Origin: Megaustenia siamemsis
Lineage: Eukaryota; Mollusca; Gastropoda; Stylommatophora; Ariophantidae
NCBI GenBank assembly: GCA_032433765.1
Contig: JAVIAB010000047.1
Coordinates: 18,633,011-18,697,010 of the forward strand
DNA length: 64,000 bases
Reading direction: 5' to 3'
In this document: positions 11,852-24,300 of the stretch, piece after piece
Layout: every line of letters starts with the position of its first letter
How positions within the stretch are numbered: the stretch's first letter is position 1
Program-made: the position numbers and the translations under genes
Notes under the pieces: model-generated
Databases searched by the model: none
Seen by the model: only the letters and a program-made list of their open reading frames with translations
What the model was told of the DNA's origin: nothing

Positions 11852-12108
11852 GAAGAATGTTGAGAATACAAGGGACAGCTAAGAAGAGTAATGATAACGT
11901 AATGAAAGAGGCAAAAACTGAAAGAGAACTAATTTCCAATTTTTGGAAAAACCAATCACGATTTTTTTGGCCATGTAATGAGAAGGGAACAGCTAGAATA
12001 TAGAGTGACAACTAAGAAAATTGAGGGACAAAGAGATAGAGGGAATATAGAGAAAAGATACTAGAGAGTTTAAGAGAATGGCTTGGCAGAAGGTCAACAA
12101 AAGAAATG
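11852..12108 (+). mobile_element. LINE fragment L-a (shared with unit B)
   Basis: ACAGAAGAATGTTGAGAATA onward, matching 54590-54835. The insertion predates the unit duplication. It ends at AAGAAATGAT where the ATCT repeat begins. Confidence 0.65.
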
Positions 12109-12109
12109 A

Positions 12110-12404
<295 letters not shown>

Positions 12405-12759
12405 GCCCATCTATCCATCCTTCCGTCCATCTGTTCATTCTTCCGTCCGTCAGTCTGACAGTCTGTCTGGTCCGTTTATCTGATCTGTCTGTCTCGTCCA
12501 TCTGCTTGCATGTCTGTCTGTCGGTCTAGCGTCCTTTCAAGCCGAAAACGGTAGGTAGATCGGACGATACGTTTGTTATCAAGTGTAAGACCTTGCACAG
12601 TACCCGCATTGTAACTCGCTATGTGTAAATGTTGTGGACGAGCAGCTCAATCTCAGTTAGGGAGCTTATGCCTATTGTTGTTGTCACACGCCCCCTAAGT
12701 GTTTCTTTTTGGTTCTCTCTATGTAGTCCTATTTTTGTATTTTACTTTCCAGTCCACAT

Positions 12760-12891
12760 TGGCGGTTTGCTTTGGGATTTCTATTCTTGTCTCCTTACAT
12801 CATATGGCCATCACATGACCATTACACGACCGTTACATGTACATCACATGGCTAATATATGGCCACCTTCGGGAGATTACCGTCTTAAAGC

Positions 12892-12933
<42 letters not shown>

Positions 12934-13225
12934 CTTCCCTTTTCCACCTGTACTGTTCAACATCAGGAGCGAAGACTCAATTGCACTGGTCATATTCTAA
13001 TTATACAAAATGCCGTGCTACATTCTATTTATTTTTAAAGTAATCGTTAATCACTTTCTCTCGCCTCATCCAAGCTTTGAGTTAAACCACGCTCTCAAAC
13101 AACATCTTACCGTACGATCTCCACACAATATTTGTTTGGGAATACGATTGTTTGCCATTCTTCTTACATGGCCCAGCCACCTTAGTCTACGACTCCTAAG
13201 TGTTGCCATGAGCGATGGAATGACT
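12760..13225. repeat. Paralogous block shared with gene B intron 4
   Basis: Aligns with 62100-62690 (GGCGGTTTGCTTTGGGATTT near 12762; TTCAACATCAGGAG near 12957) without the SINE present there. Its last part (13138-13225) also matches 615-700, suggesting a repeat of the unit boundary. Confidence 0.65.
12895..12929. repeat. (CT)n microsatellite
   Basis: Uninterrupted CT dinucleotides. The shorter partner is at 62200-62230. Confidence 0.85.
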
Positions 13226-13249
13226 AGATACACATCACAGAAATACCAT

Positions 13250-13720
13250 CACAAAAGTAATATTTATTTGTCAGGGAAAATCGAAAATTTCAATGGAAAA
13301 TGTAAAAAAAAAGATCTCACCGAAAAAAAAAAAAAAGATTAAGTCCTACAATATTACAAAACATTTGAAAGTGTTTGGATATTTTAGAATTGATTCAATT
13401 GTCCACACTTGACCTGCCTTCAGGTCCTTGAAGCAGAGATATTGTCAAAGTACTGACATTCGGGCACGTTCACACTCATTATAATTTATCATTTCTCCAC
13501 TGAATATCGGGCAAGCAAATAGTTCTAGTAATTAAACATTAATTCATGCAGTGTCTAATGGATATTTTTTCCTTTTTGCAAATACAAGACATTTCGACCA
13601 TAGTTCAAGGCAAGAAGTGCACAATTATTTCATCTGAAACATTGAAACAAATGTGCACGCTTAATGAAGGGGCAAGAAAGTTTCAAAACTAGAGAGAGAT
13701 TCTAATTCGTTGTCTGATTA
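13250..13720. repeat. Diverged copy of 5215-5500 (unit A)
   Basis: Similar order of short matches (AGCAGAGATATTGTCAA versus AGCAAAGATATCAACCAA, then CTTGACATTCG-like, then TTTATCATTTC-like). Supports unit A having the same downstream flank as units 0 and B. No gene seen. Confidence 0.4.
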
Positions 13721-13824
13721 TTGTAGCAGTATAGGGAGAAGAAGAATTCTCTGAGTAAAAGAAACGACATCTTTGATTGTACAATCTATCGCTTCAAAAT
13801 ATTGACGTACTTCAACAAACGTTG

Positions 13825-13984
13825 TTAGAACACCAGACCCAAGAGTCGAACAAGAAAAAGATGGGTCAATGGAATATTAGAAGCACTAGGAAACATAACA
13901 GCAACAGAGGCGAACAGAAGAGCAAATGACCGCAAATTATATCTCCCATCGACGTTGAAAGCCAGATGAGGAAGAAAAGAAGAA
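13825..13984 (+). mobile_element. LINE L-e, 3'-terminal fragment
   Basis: Matches the 3' end of the L-e element at 25545-27560 (TGGAATATTAGAAGCACTAG, CAAATTATATCTCCCATCGA). It directly abuts the 33-bp minisatellite. Confidence 0.55.
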
Positions 13985-15912
13985 GACTGTGGTGAGGGCT
14001 CTGTTCTTTTCTCCCTTCACTGTGGTGAGGGCTCTGTTCTTTTCTCCCTTCACTGTGGTGAGGGCTCTGTTATTTTCTTTCTTCACTGTGGTGAGGGCTC
14101 TGTTATTTTCTTCCTTCACTGTGGTGAGGGCTCTGTCCTTTTCTCCCTTCACCGTGGTGAGGGCTCTGTTCTTTTCTACCCTCACCGTGGTGAGGGCTCT
14201 GTTCTTTTCTCCCATCTCGGTGGAGAGGGCCCTGTTCTTTTGCCCATTCACGGTGGTGAGGGCCCTGTTCTTTTCTCCCTTCATGGTGGTGAGGGTCCTG
14301 TTCTTTTCTCCCTTCACGGTAGTGAGGGTCTTGTTCTTTTCTCCCTTCACGGTGGTGAGCGCACTGTTCTTTTCTTTCTTCACCGTGGTGAGGGCGCTTT
14401 CCTTTCTCTCCCTTCACCGTGGAGAGGGCTCTGTTCTTTTCTCCCTTCTCGGTGGTGAGGACCCTGTTCTTTTCTCCCTTCTCGGTGGTGATGGTCCTGT
14501 TCGTTTCTCCCTTCTCGGTGGTGATGGTCCTGTTCTTTTCTCCCTTCTCGGTGGTGATGGTCCTGTTCGTTTCTCCCTTCTCGGTGGTGATGGTCCTGTT
14601 CGTTTCTTCCTTCTCGGTGGTGATGGTCTTGTTCTTTTCTCTCTTCACGGTGGTGGTCAGCGACCTGTTCTTTTCTTCCTTCACTGTGGTGAAGACCCTG
14701 TTCTTTTCTCCCTTCTCGGTGGTGATGGTCCTGTTCGTTTCTCCCTTCTCGGTGGTGATGGTCCTGTTCGTTTCTCCCTTCTCGGTGGTGATGGTCCTGT
14801 TCGTTTCTTCCTTCTCGGTGGTGATGGTCTTGTTCTTTTCTCTCTTCACGGTGGTGGTCAGCGACCTGTTCTTTTCTTCCTTCACTGTTGTGAGGACCCT
14901 GTTCTTTTCTCCCTTCTCGGTGGTGATGGTCCTGTTCGTTTCTTCCTTCTCGGTGGTTATGGTCCTGTTCGTTTCTCCATTCTCGGTGGTGAGGTCCCTG
15001 TTCTTTTCTCCCTTCTCGGTGGTGATGGTCCTGTTCGTTTCTCCCTTTTCGGTGGTGAGGTCCCTGTTCTTTTCTCCCTTCTCGGTGGTGATGATCCTGT
15101 TCGTTGCTTCCTTCTCGGTGGTGATGGTCTTGTTTTTTCTCCCTTCACGGTGGTGGTCAGCGCCCCGTTCTTTTCTTACTTCACTGTGGTGAGGGCTCTG
15201 ATCTTTTCTTCCTTCACGGTGGTGAGGGCTCTGACCTTTTCTTCCTTCACCGTGGTGAGGGCTCTGTTCTTTTCTTCCTTAACGGTGGTGAGGGCTCTGT
15301 TCTTTTCTTCCTTCACTGTAGTGAGGGCTCTGTTCTTTTGTTCCTTCACTGTAGTGAGCGCCCTGTTCTTTTCTTCCTTCACCGTGGTGAGGACTCTGTT
15401 CTTTTCTTCCTTCACTGTAGTGAGGGCCCTGTTCTTTTCTTCCTTCACCGTGGTGATGGATCTGTTCCTTTCTTCCTTCGTCGAGGTGAGGGCCCTGTTC
15501 TTTTCTTCCTTCACCGTGGTGAGGGCTCTGTTCTTTTCTTCCTTCGTCGTGGTGAGGGCCCTGTTCTTTTCTTCTTTCACCGTGGTGATGCTCTGTTCTT
15601 TTCTTCCTTCACCGTGGTGAGGGCTCTGTTCTTTTCTTCCATCACCGTAGTGAGGGCTCTGTTCTTTTCTTCTTTCACCGTGGTGATGCTCTGTTCTTTT
15701 CTTCCTTCACCGTATTGAGGGCTCTGTTCTTTTCTTCCATCACCGTAGTGAGGTCTCTGTTCTTTTCTTCTTTCACCGTGGTGATGGCTCTGTTTTTTTC
15801 TTCCTTCACCGTGGTGATGGCTCTGTTCTTTTCTTCCTTCATCGTGGTGAGGGCTCTGTTCTTTTCTTCCTTCACTGTGGTGAGGGCTCTGTTCTTTTTT
15901 CCCTTCACTTTG
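13985..15912. repeat. 33-bp minisatellite, about 58 copies
   Basis: Unit GTGGTGAGGGCTCTGTTCTT TTCTCCCTTCACT with variants (CTCGGTGGTGATGGTCCTGTT; TTCCTTCACCG). A higher-order block of 201 bp recurs at 14641 and 14842, and its marker recurs at 15142. Because 33 is a multiple of 3, long frames stay open: plus strand 13989-15620 (543 codons of VVRALFFSPFT-type units) and minus strand (ALTTVKGEKNR-type units). I do not regard these as genes. Confidence 0.9.
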
Positions 15913-15919
15913 GTGTGGC

Positions 15920-16345
15920 TTCCATGGTATATGGTGGATAGGCGGCAGGAACCATTGAAGGCTATGTCTGAAAAGTGTTCCTTCTTGCAGTTTCCTCATA
16001 TTCCAAGTCCGGCTTGTTGCAGGAGCTACTGAGTTACGTGCTCTGTGCACACCGTGAGCTGTGTGTCTCATCCGTTTTGATCCTGTTTCGATATCCCGAT
16101 TGTTTACGATGAATGATGATATCGTATGACAGGGAACAGTTGGCTGTGTTCACTTTCTGCGCGGTTTCGCCTTATGTCTTTTGGCGTGTGCTGAGACTGC
16201 TACGATGGGGACTACAGTTACCTTTCTTTGTTTGGGAGATGTGTTAGTAATTCGGAATCCCACTGGCACGGGCGGTTGATCAATTATGGATTTTAATTCG
16301 TTTGCAGTGATACCGAGGCCTTCCATAACCAATAACCAATAACGG
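15920..16345 (+). mobile_element. Element X, longer copy
   Basis: Matches 29640-30045 (AAAAGTGTTC, GTGCTCTGTGCACACCGTGA, CGTATGACAGGGAACAGTTG) and ends CCTTCCATAACCAATAACCA. Begins at the edge of the minisatellite. Confidence 0.65.
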
Positions 16346-16474
16346 TTTCAAAGTTCCCTTGACAGTGCTACTTGACACTGGACTCCGTAAGCCTTGAGCT
16401 CTGCTTTCTTCTCAATTTATAATGTCTACCTTGTAAGATATGGCACTGCAATGTATTCCCTCCAGGTAGATTCT

Positions 16475-16535
16475 TACACACACACACCGCGCGCACGCAC
16501 ACACACGGCGAGAGAGAGAGAGAGAGAGAGAGATT
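16475..16535. repeat. (CA)n / (GA)n microsatellite
   Basis: ACACACAC interrupted by CGCG, then a GAGAGA run. Confidence 0.85.
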
Positions 16536-16549
16536 AGGAGACAGAGAGG

Positions 16550-16939
16550 AGGAAATAAAATAAATTATATAATTGTTAAATATAAAATTAATGGTTAAAT
16601 ATATATAACAGAGAAAGATACCAAAACACAAGAAAACAAAAGCCACGCAGAGCTTTCATATAAATTAAAACGTGGATGGAACAGAACAAAGAAGAAGAAA
16701 AAAGAACAAATGTTCAACCTACAAACTGTTTATTGTCAACATTTAGCTGCATGTCACTGTTGAACATCGCTACCATTGCATCTACTTTAAAGTTATTGTT
16801 GTTTTTCTGTCCAGCGTCTACAGCCGCCAATCCTAGCCGTCTGAGATATATGGCTTAGTTCTTCTTGATATTCCTATTTCTCGTTTACCTGACGCCATAT
16901 CTTCACCAGTTATCTTCTCTTAGGCTGTCGTGAACTGTT
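16550..16939. other. Unassigned
   Basis: AT-rich, no gene or known repeat recognised. Confidence 0.3.
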
Positions 16940-17220
16940 CCAGGTGTAAGCAACTGGCACACAACAAAATGGCGCGGCATATGTTAGAGATCTATGTTCT
17001 AGTGAAATTTGAAAGGAATAGTACAAATAATGTTCAATTCTCTTTTTGTTTGTTTTAGCCGGACATAAATAAAAGGAATGCCACTAATCAGCCTCTAGGT
17101 CACCATTTATAAAATGTCTTTTAATGTGCTCCATGTATCGTTTTTGTATTGAAATAAATTATTTACGAGTTTGCAGGTTCGGTCATAACCTATACTGGTA
17201 TATGTTTATAAGAATCTAAT
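16940..17220. repeat. Partial third copy of the gene 3' flank (unit A)
   Basis: Matches 6400-6500 plus 6756-6850 and 52255-52430, including GAATGCCACTAAT and TTTTTGTATTGAAATAAAT. The shared plus-strand AATAAA could be a poly(A) signal of an opposing transcript, but no plus-strand gene is recognised. Confidence 0.55.
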
Positions 17221-17227
17221 GTCGTTT

Positions 17228-17975
17228 ATATCATCATCATCATCTTCGTGTGCCTTCTCCGCAACGAATGTTGGCTACCATGGATCGCCATTCTACTCTG
17301 TTTGTTGCTTTGATGGTGCAGGCTGTCATAGATTGACTTGTTCATCTTTTGATGTTACTCGTCCATGTTAGTCTTGGTCTGCCTCTGCTTCTTTTACCTT
17401 GTATTTTTCCTTCCAATATTACTTTTAGTAGGCTGTTGTGTCTTTTAACATGCCCAAAAACATTTCATTTGTCTTAACTTGATTGTATTTAGTAGTTCTC
17501 TTTTTATTTTCAGTTGTTTTAAAACTTTATCGTTTGTTATCTTTTGTTTCCATCCAATTCTACATATTCTTCTATAAATCCACATTTCAAATGCTTAAAT
17601 TTTCTTTTCTGTTTTCTTGTCTGATGTCCATGTTTCTGCACCATACAGGAATATTGACAAGATGTAACATTTTGCCATTCTTAGTTTCAGCCCTGCTGAT
17701 ATTTGTTTAGTTGTTAGTATACTTTTCATGGCATTAAAATTAATTTTTGCCATACCTATTCTTGTGTTTATTTCAGTTTTGTATTTTTCATCATTGGTTA
17801 TAGTATGCCCCAGGTAGTTGTAACTCTGGATTGTCTCCAGATGTATTCCCTCAACTGTGATATTTAATTGTAGGTCTTGAGAATTTTCTTTGTTTATTAT
17901 CATAGTTTTAGTCTTTTTTATATTCATTTCTAGTCCATATTTTTTGCTTGTTATGTTTATCACACGTTTGTAATG
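17228..17975 (-). mobile_element. LINE fragment L-d
   Basis: Minus strand: YGLEMNIKKTKTMIINKE, TIQSYNYLGHTITNDEKYKT, YILSIFLYGAETWT, the post-RT region of a LINE, with a TGATGATGA-type tail at 17231-17242. A second fragment of the family is at 60720-61330. Lies just downstream of gene A. Confidence 0.68.
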
Positions 17976-18201
17976 TATGTCGTTTATATAAATATATAAA
18001 TATGTATATCCCTCTATATTATTAAAGAAAAATACTAAAGCAAGAATTGTTTATTCAGCATTTGCGAGTAGGACAAACGTTAAAGGGTATAATTTAATTA
18101 AATATAATTCACATAATCATTAATTAAAATACGTCAGAAGTAAAGAAAGTTGCTTTACGTGCCAACTAAATTCACGAGTAAACATCTACTGCAAGTTATC
18201 C

Positions 18202-18207
18202 TTTATT
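18202..18207 (-). terminator. Candidate poly(A) signal of gene A
   Basis: AATAAA on the minus strand 17 nt after the stop codon, conserved at the same distance in gene B. A second AATAAA occurs at 18055-18050. The flank to about 18000 is also alignable with the gene B flank, so the real cleavage site may be the distal one. Confidence 0.4.
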
Positions 18208-18223
18208 TCGGCAGTCAGTGAAG

Positions 18224-18327
18224 TTATGCTGACGACACAGGGGAGACAATCGTGGAAATAACATGTCCCAGAATAATAGCAATGGGAAATAACCCTTTAA
18301 TGATGCTTGGTGGAGCAGGTGCTGTAG
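18224..18327 (-). CDS. Gene A exon 6 (C-terminal hydrophobic tail and stop)
   Basis: 104 nt, entered in phase 1 after TTTACAG, ending at TAA 18226-18224. It encodes a Pro/Ala/Ser/Thr stalk (TAPAPPS), then GLFPIAIILGHVISTIVSP and SSA. Small residues before a terminal hydrophobic run fit a GPI-attachment signal. Seventeen residues (LPIAIILGHVISTIVSP) are identical in gene B except one Leu/Phe position at the start. Confidence 0.75.
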
Positions 18328-21300
18328 CTGTAAAGTAAAACGATCAGAAAACAATATTAAAACTTATAAAACTTTGATAACATTTCTAATAACACACGAT
18401 TGCTATTTCAGAAACATCACAGACATGGGCGAATGTTTTTAATTACATAAGTTAATACAGTACCAGGCAGTAGTGAATGTCTTTTGATTATTTGAAAATA
18501 AAAGTGTTATTCTTTTTACTTTGTCCTTCATCTGTGTCATCATACATTTAAATAATACATTTGACTTATCTGACAAGAGTCCACTTCCCTCCTACATGTG
18601 AGTTCAGAAATGTTAATGTAGAGTTCTAAAAGAACGATGATTGTCTCACACACGAACCTTTTTATGTCATAAACAAATTACAATTAAGTGTTGTGTTTCA
18701 TGCCTTGCGACGTAAGGACAGTTGGATTTAAGTTTCACTATTTTTGTTCACGGCTATTAAAACAATTATGGAATATTTCATTATAACTCCAAGTCGCTCT
18801 ACTTTCTCCAGACTCTAGAGCGATGGTGTCCAAATGGTGGCCCGCGTGTCAGATCTGGCTCGCCAATCTATTTTTCACGGCCTGAAGTGTCCACAGAAAT
18901 TACTATATTAAATACCTATAAGTAAAAAACCAAAGTTGCAGTCGTTAAAAAACAAATTATTGATTCCGACATCAATGAAAAGCTTTGTTTATAGTTTGTG
19001 CTGGAGAGTTGCTTTCCTGTCAGAGTCACGTAAGTTTGACCCTTCGGTCCTGACCTTGGCTATAACCCGGCTGTCGATCAAACTTAAGGTGGCCACCACT
19101 GAACTAGATAATAAATATGCTTCTGTTCAAAAGAAAATGTATGAAACCTTTAAATGTGAATTTTTTATTAAATGACTTACCTAGTAAGACAATTACCTTC
19201 ATAAGACATGGACTATTCTCCAGTAATGGCGTCTAATATTGTTATGTGACGTGTTCCGAATGAAAACTACCTCTCATAGGTAGCACAAATGGTAGGGCAG
19301 TTCAGCATGTGCAACAAAGAAGACAACACCCTCCTCCCCACTCCCTAATCTCATGTTTTCTACAAAAGAAAGACCAGAGAACACCGCCCCAAAGAAGGCT
19401 CTTAACATGAACAATTCTGACTCGAAATAGCTAACTTAAGGCAAATTCAACGCTGTAGGTGGCCAGTACAAGTTTGGTTTGAAATCACATGGACTTAATT
19501 TTTATAAACATTGCCGATTTGAAACTTAAACTCTCACAAAGGAAGATGAAAATTTAGCCTCTAGCAGAATCAAATAGAAGGACATGTATTCATTATCTTT
19601 GAAGACTGATGGAGCCCTACTATAGCTACTGAAATGGTGAAAAATTGTTTACGATGAATGATAATATCGTATGGCAGGGAACAGTTGGCTGTGTTCATTT
19701 TTTGTGCGGTTTTGCCTTATGCCTTTTGGCGTGTGCTGAGACTGATATGATGGGGACTACAGCTACCTTTCTTTGTTTTGAAGATGAGATAGTAATTCGG
19801 ATGATTCCACTAGCACGGGCGGTTGAGCAATTATGGATTTTAATTCGTTTGCAGTGATACCGGGGCCTTCCATAACCAAAGAATCAAAGAATGGTGAAAA
19901 ATATATACAAATATAGAGCCCACATCATGTACATCTGATATAATAAATCGTTTGTATTAGCAGGAATAGAGGTCAGATGAACGTTCGTAAATGTTTATAG
20001 CTGTTTAGTCTGTTGAGTTACTTACAGTAGAAGGTAGGTTTGTAAACATGTACATTAACGTTGCCTTTCAGTGGAGTAATCGGCTTGCATGTGTACTCTT
20101 GGTTTGGATCTGCGTTGAACAAGGTAAAGGTATTCAGTATTCTTGTTTACATGTTTTGTAATAATACTTTTTACTTCAATCTGTTATGTTACTATCAATA
20201 GTGATTTCATTATTTAAAACAAAGACGCCTCGAACAACGCCACCAAAATACTTATACCAGTGTTGAAAGTAAATTGTCACTGACTGATTGCGTCAGAATC
20301 ATCATGTTTTACCGTTTTCACGTCGAAGTTTCTTTCTCTTGTTCACTCAGCCTTTTCTCATTATGGTATACACGCAATCTATTCATTCTTCTGTCCATCT
20401 CTGGATGTTGTCAGTACATTTTTAATCTTCCTCTATCACATTTACCATATTTTTGTACCTCCAAGATGACATTCCGTGCGTTATTGTTCAGAAACATTTC
20501 TTATTTGTCTTTCGAATTGCAAATAGTTCGTTGCTTCAGGATGTTTCTTTCACTTAAACTACAGAAAACAAGTGGTGTGCACTAACTGAACGGTAGAGTT
20601 GAATGGTTGGTCAAGCTTGGAAATGTCTGTCCAGTTATGCACAAGCAATGTTGATATAGCTGTATAAGAAAAAATCCCATCGGAGACTAGCAGTCTAAGG
20701 GCAAAACAGTATGTTTTTTAGGTGAGAGAGAACAAAAGTTGACACAGCGAGATTCAATTCATTCTATGAGAAGGTTGTCAACCTCTCAGTTTTGAAAGAT
20801 GTTCACGAATTGATGAACGGGCTACAGTTGTAGGTGGAATACGAAAAAAAAATGGTTTAATATTTTTTTTAACCGGGGTATTGCTTTGTTTCATCTTTAA
20901 TCTTAGAAGCCTGAATCCGGCAGACCACAGTAATGAGTATAATGCTGTTAAGAAACATTTTATTTCCTAATATTGCATATTACGCATTATTATTTGCGTA
21001 ATATTTTTTCTTATATAATATCTTGCGTATTATTTTTTTTAATGTAATATCTTGCCGTAATAATGTTTTTTATATAATATCTTGCGTGATCTGTATATTC
21101 ATCGTCATCATCATCATGTGTCATACCGGTTGACTTTGGCGATCATGTCCTTCCACAATCTTCTATCTACAATGCATCGCATCAGTCCATTGTTCAATGT
21201 TCCTGAATCTCACTGTTATGTGATGAGCTAGCCGATATCGGTTTGGAGGTGCTATATGGTTACAGGTTTTACGTCACTGAGAGACAATACGAAACGACTT

Positions 21301-24300
21301 TGGGTCTCAGTAGGCCTTCAGCTAAAACAAGGGACAACACGAAACGTTTCTGGGGCTTAGTAGGCCTTCAGCTAAAACAAGGGACAACACGAAACGTTTC
21401 TGGGGCTTAGTAGGCCTTCAGCTAAAACAAGGGACAACACGAAACGTTTCTGGGGCTTAGTAGGTCTTCAGCTAAAACAAGGGACAACACGAAACGTTTC
21501 TGGGGCTTAGTAGGTCTTCAGCTAAAACAAGGGACAACACGAAACGTTTCTGGGGCTTAGTAGGTCTTCAGCTAAAACAAGGGACAACACATGCAATAAA
21601 ATCAAAACTATATAGCATTTTATTCACCTATATGTTTGTGTATTTCTTTGTTACAGCTCGAAGCCTATAGAGTCCCAACGATGTTTTCGTTTTGTGTTGT
21701 CTCTTAATTAGGTCATACTCTAACAATGTCTCTTGTTTCTTTTCATCCATATCTTCAGCTTTACATATGTTTTCCATTTGCATACCCTTACCCTTTGATT
21801 TGGAGAAATGACTGCGGGTGAAGACAGATGAATATTTTGTATTTCTGAGCCTCTTTTCAACCTTTTGTGGCACGGCTATATATGCATAAGCGGGTTTTAT
21901 GTGCACCATGAACTTAAAGAAGAAAAAACTCAGTGGCAGTGTAAGACGATTTATCAAAGATCGCAGAACTGGAGTCGTCAGTCGCTGGACACTGTGGGAC
22001 TTGCTGAGGAGGGGATCTGAGCACCTACGGAAATGTTCGGAGTGCAATGATGATGACCCGCAAATAAATCAATAACTCAATAGAGAAAAAAATAAAGTAA
22101 CAAAACTATTGCTAATATAATTGTTGAAATAACAAATCTGTACCTGAAGAGCTATGCGATACTGTTAAAGTTGATGACTTGCTTACAGTGTCCTCAACTC
22201 CAACAATCGCGTTGAATTTTGTAAACCAGCGAGCATATCCTTTTGGTAATCCGCTTGTCAACAACTCACACTTACAAGTTGCCGTTGTCCCAATCTTGAT
22301 AGATTCTCCACGAAGTAGGGACCCAACAGGGCAGTTACTCTTGTACACAACAATTTCGGGAAGAGCTGCGAAATAAAAGTAAAGAAAAATATAATACCCT
22401 TGTGTGGTTTTACATAAGAATATAAAGCATATCAGAAACAGTTAAAGGGGAGAGGTGATGCCATCCTAACCGAGGCCAAAGCAAATAGTAAAGCTGATTA
22501 CTAACGTCAGTAGGAAACATTTTATAATTGTATGACTATATAATGAGAATGGCTAATACATTTCATTATCAAATCAAAGAGTTTAAGATTTGCCTGATAG
22601 GAGATTAACCTCAAAATAAAAGAACAATTGCTCAAAAAGAAAACAGTAATCATGCATGATTACCGACCCCAGTGGACTTGAATGTAGGCAGGTGCTCGGC
22701 AAAAACTTTGTTATTTCTTGTGTAAGAACATCAAGTAATTAAAATATTGAAAACAGCAGAAACTTTATTTCTTTCTTTGTAATAAAATCAAGTAATAAAC
22801 AAATTGATACACGACAGAAAATTACAGCAGATTAATGAATTCTAAATCGTGTTATTGTAAGTGCATATAACAATGTACAGCCGCAGGAAAATTAGTCTGA
22901 ATACGCATCCAGAAATTCTGAGCTGTGAAGCAGATATGGAGTCGTCACAATTTGAATTAAACTGTTTCCATGAATAGAATAGAAACAGGCAACTGAAGCA
23001 AAAGGAAAAAGTAACGAAGCTTGTCATTTATCGGACAGCTCCAACCATTACTTTCTGACAAAGAAATAACACTTGTGGTAAAACAGAAGTTTTGCAACAT
23101 TCTCATTCCAACATTGTTGCCAACGCCAGCTGTAAACGCGAGACTGAAGAAGATTAAGAAAAATAACCACCACCGAAGTGAAATATGTTAAAAGCCAACA
23201 TGTTAAAATCATAAGTGAGGAGGCTTGGAGCAGGTAAAGGTAAAATACGAGATTTTGAATCGGCGTCTTAGCACACGAGTTTTCACCCATATATGCTCGG
23301 CCGCCTATCCAGAAGTGTTCGGGGACTTCTGGATTGTGTCGCTTCAAAAACCGACACTCACGATGCGAGGCGGCATTCCTCACTCTCCCAGAGTACTATA
23401 TCCATTTCTGCCAGCGGCTGGGTGGAAAGCGGGGGTATTTTTCCAACCACGAATACAAATCACACTGCATTCCGCGCGTATCGAACACGGGTTGTCCAGA
23501 GGTTGGTAGCTCAGTCGGGTGGTTTTCCCAACTAGGCTACCGAGGCTCCTCATCGAACAATGCCACCAGCCATTACATATACACAGAAACCGAACAATGC
23601 CACCAGCCATTACATATACACAGAAACCGAACAATGCCACCAGCCATTACATATACACAGACACCGAACAATGCCACCAGCCATTACATATACACAGAAA
23701 CAATAGATAACAGAGTTTGACTACATGATAGGATATAAAGATCGAAATAGGACATCATCAGCCTTCAACCATCGCTACAAGAACACCAAAACCAAAGGCC
23801 GGCCATGGTTGATAGAGTATTAGAAACAGTGTGAAATATAATGGAAGATGAAACTAACAGATGAGCAAAAGAGCCCTCAGATGATATCCCCCACATCAGC
23901 GCTGAAGAGCAAATAAAGAAGAAAGCAAGAAGAGATAGATAAAGCCTGTGTATACATGGATCATTATACTCGCCATTCATTGAGGGACATACTGAAGAGG
24001 AGATCTGAACACTATGGACTTCGACACGTAATGAGGATGATCTGTCGACTAAACTTATATATTCATGATATCTGTATAGGATGGAATTTGTTACATCATA
24101 AAAACAAAAATTATGCAAAATTAATTTTGCGGGCTTTTGGCTTTGACAAAGAAGCAAATTGCTTACATAAATACCACAACCAATTTTCAATAAATTTTGT
24201 TATTTTAATAAGGATTTTTAAATGCTGAGAGATTTTACCTTTATAATATCTTGACACTTCAAGCATCTTTTTATGTTTTACTGTTTCTATTTATGAGAAC

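Noticed and set aside
13989..15620. 543-codon plus-strand frame of 11-residue repeats as a repeat-protein gene
   Set aside because: It is a 33-bp minisatellite; unit length divisible by three keeps frames open on both strands. No start context, domain or splice support.
23480..23552. Functional tRNA gene (minus strand)
   Set aside because: A- and B-box-like words are present, but the flanking sequence is a dispersed SINE body and no full cloverleaf can be drawn by eye.
23554..23701. CRISPR-like or regulatory array
   Set aside because: Four identical 37-bp units with no spacers; simple tandem duplication next to a SINE.
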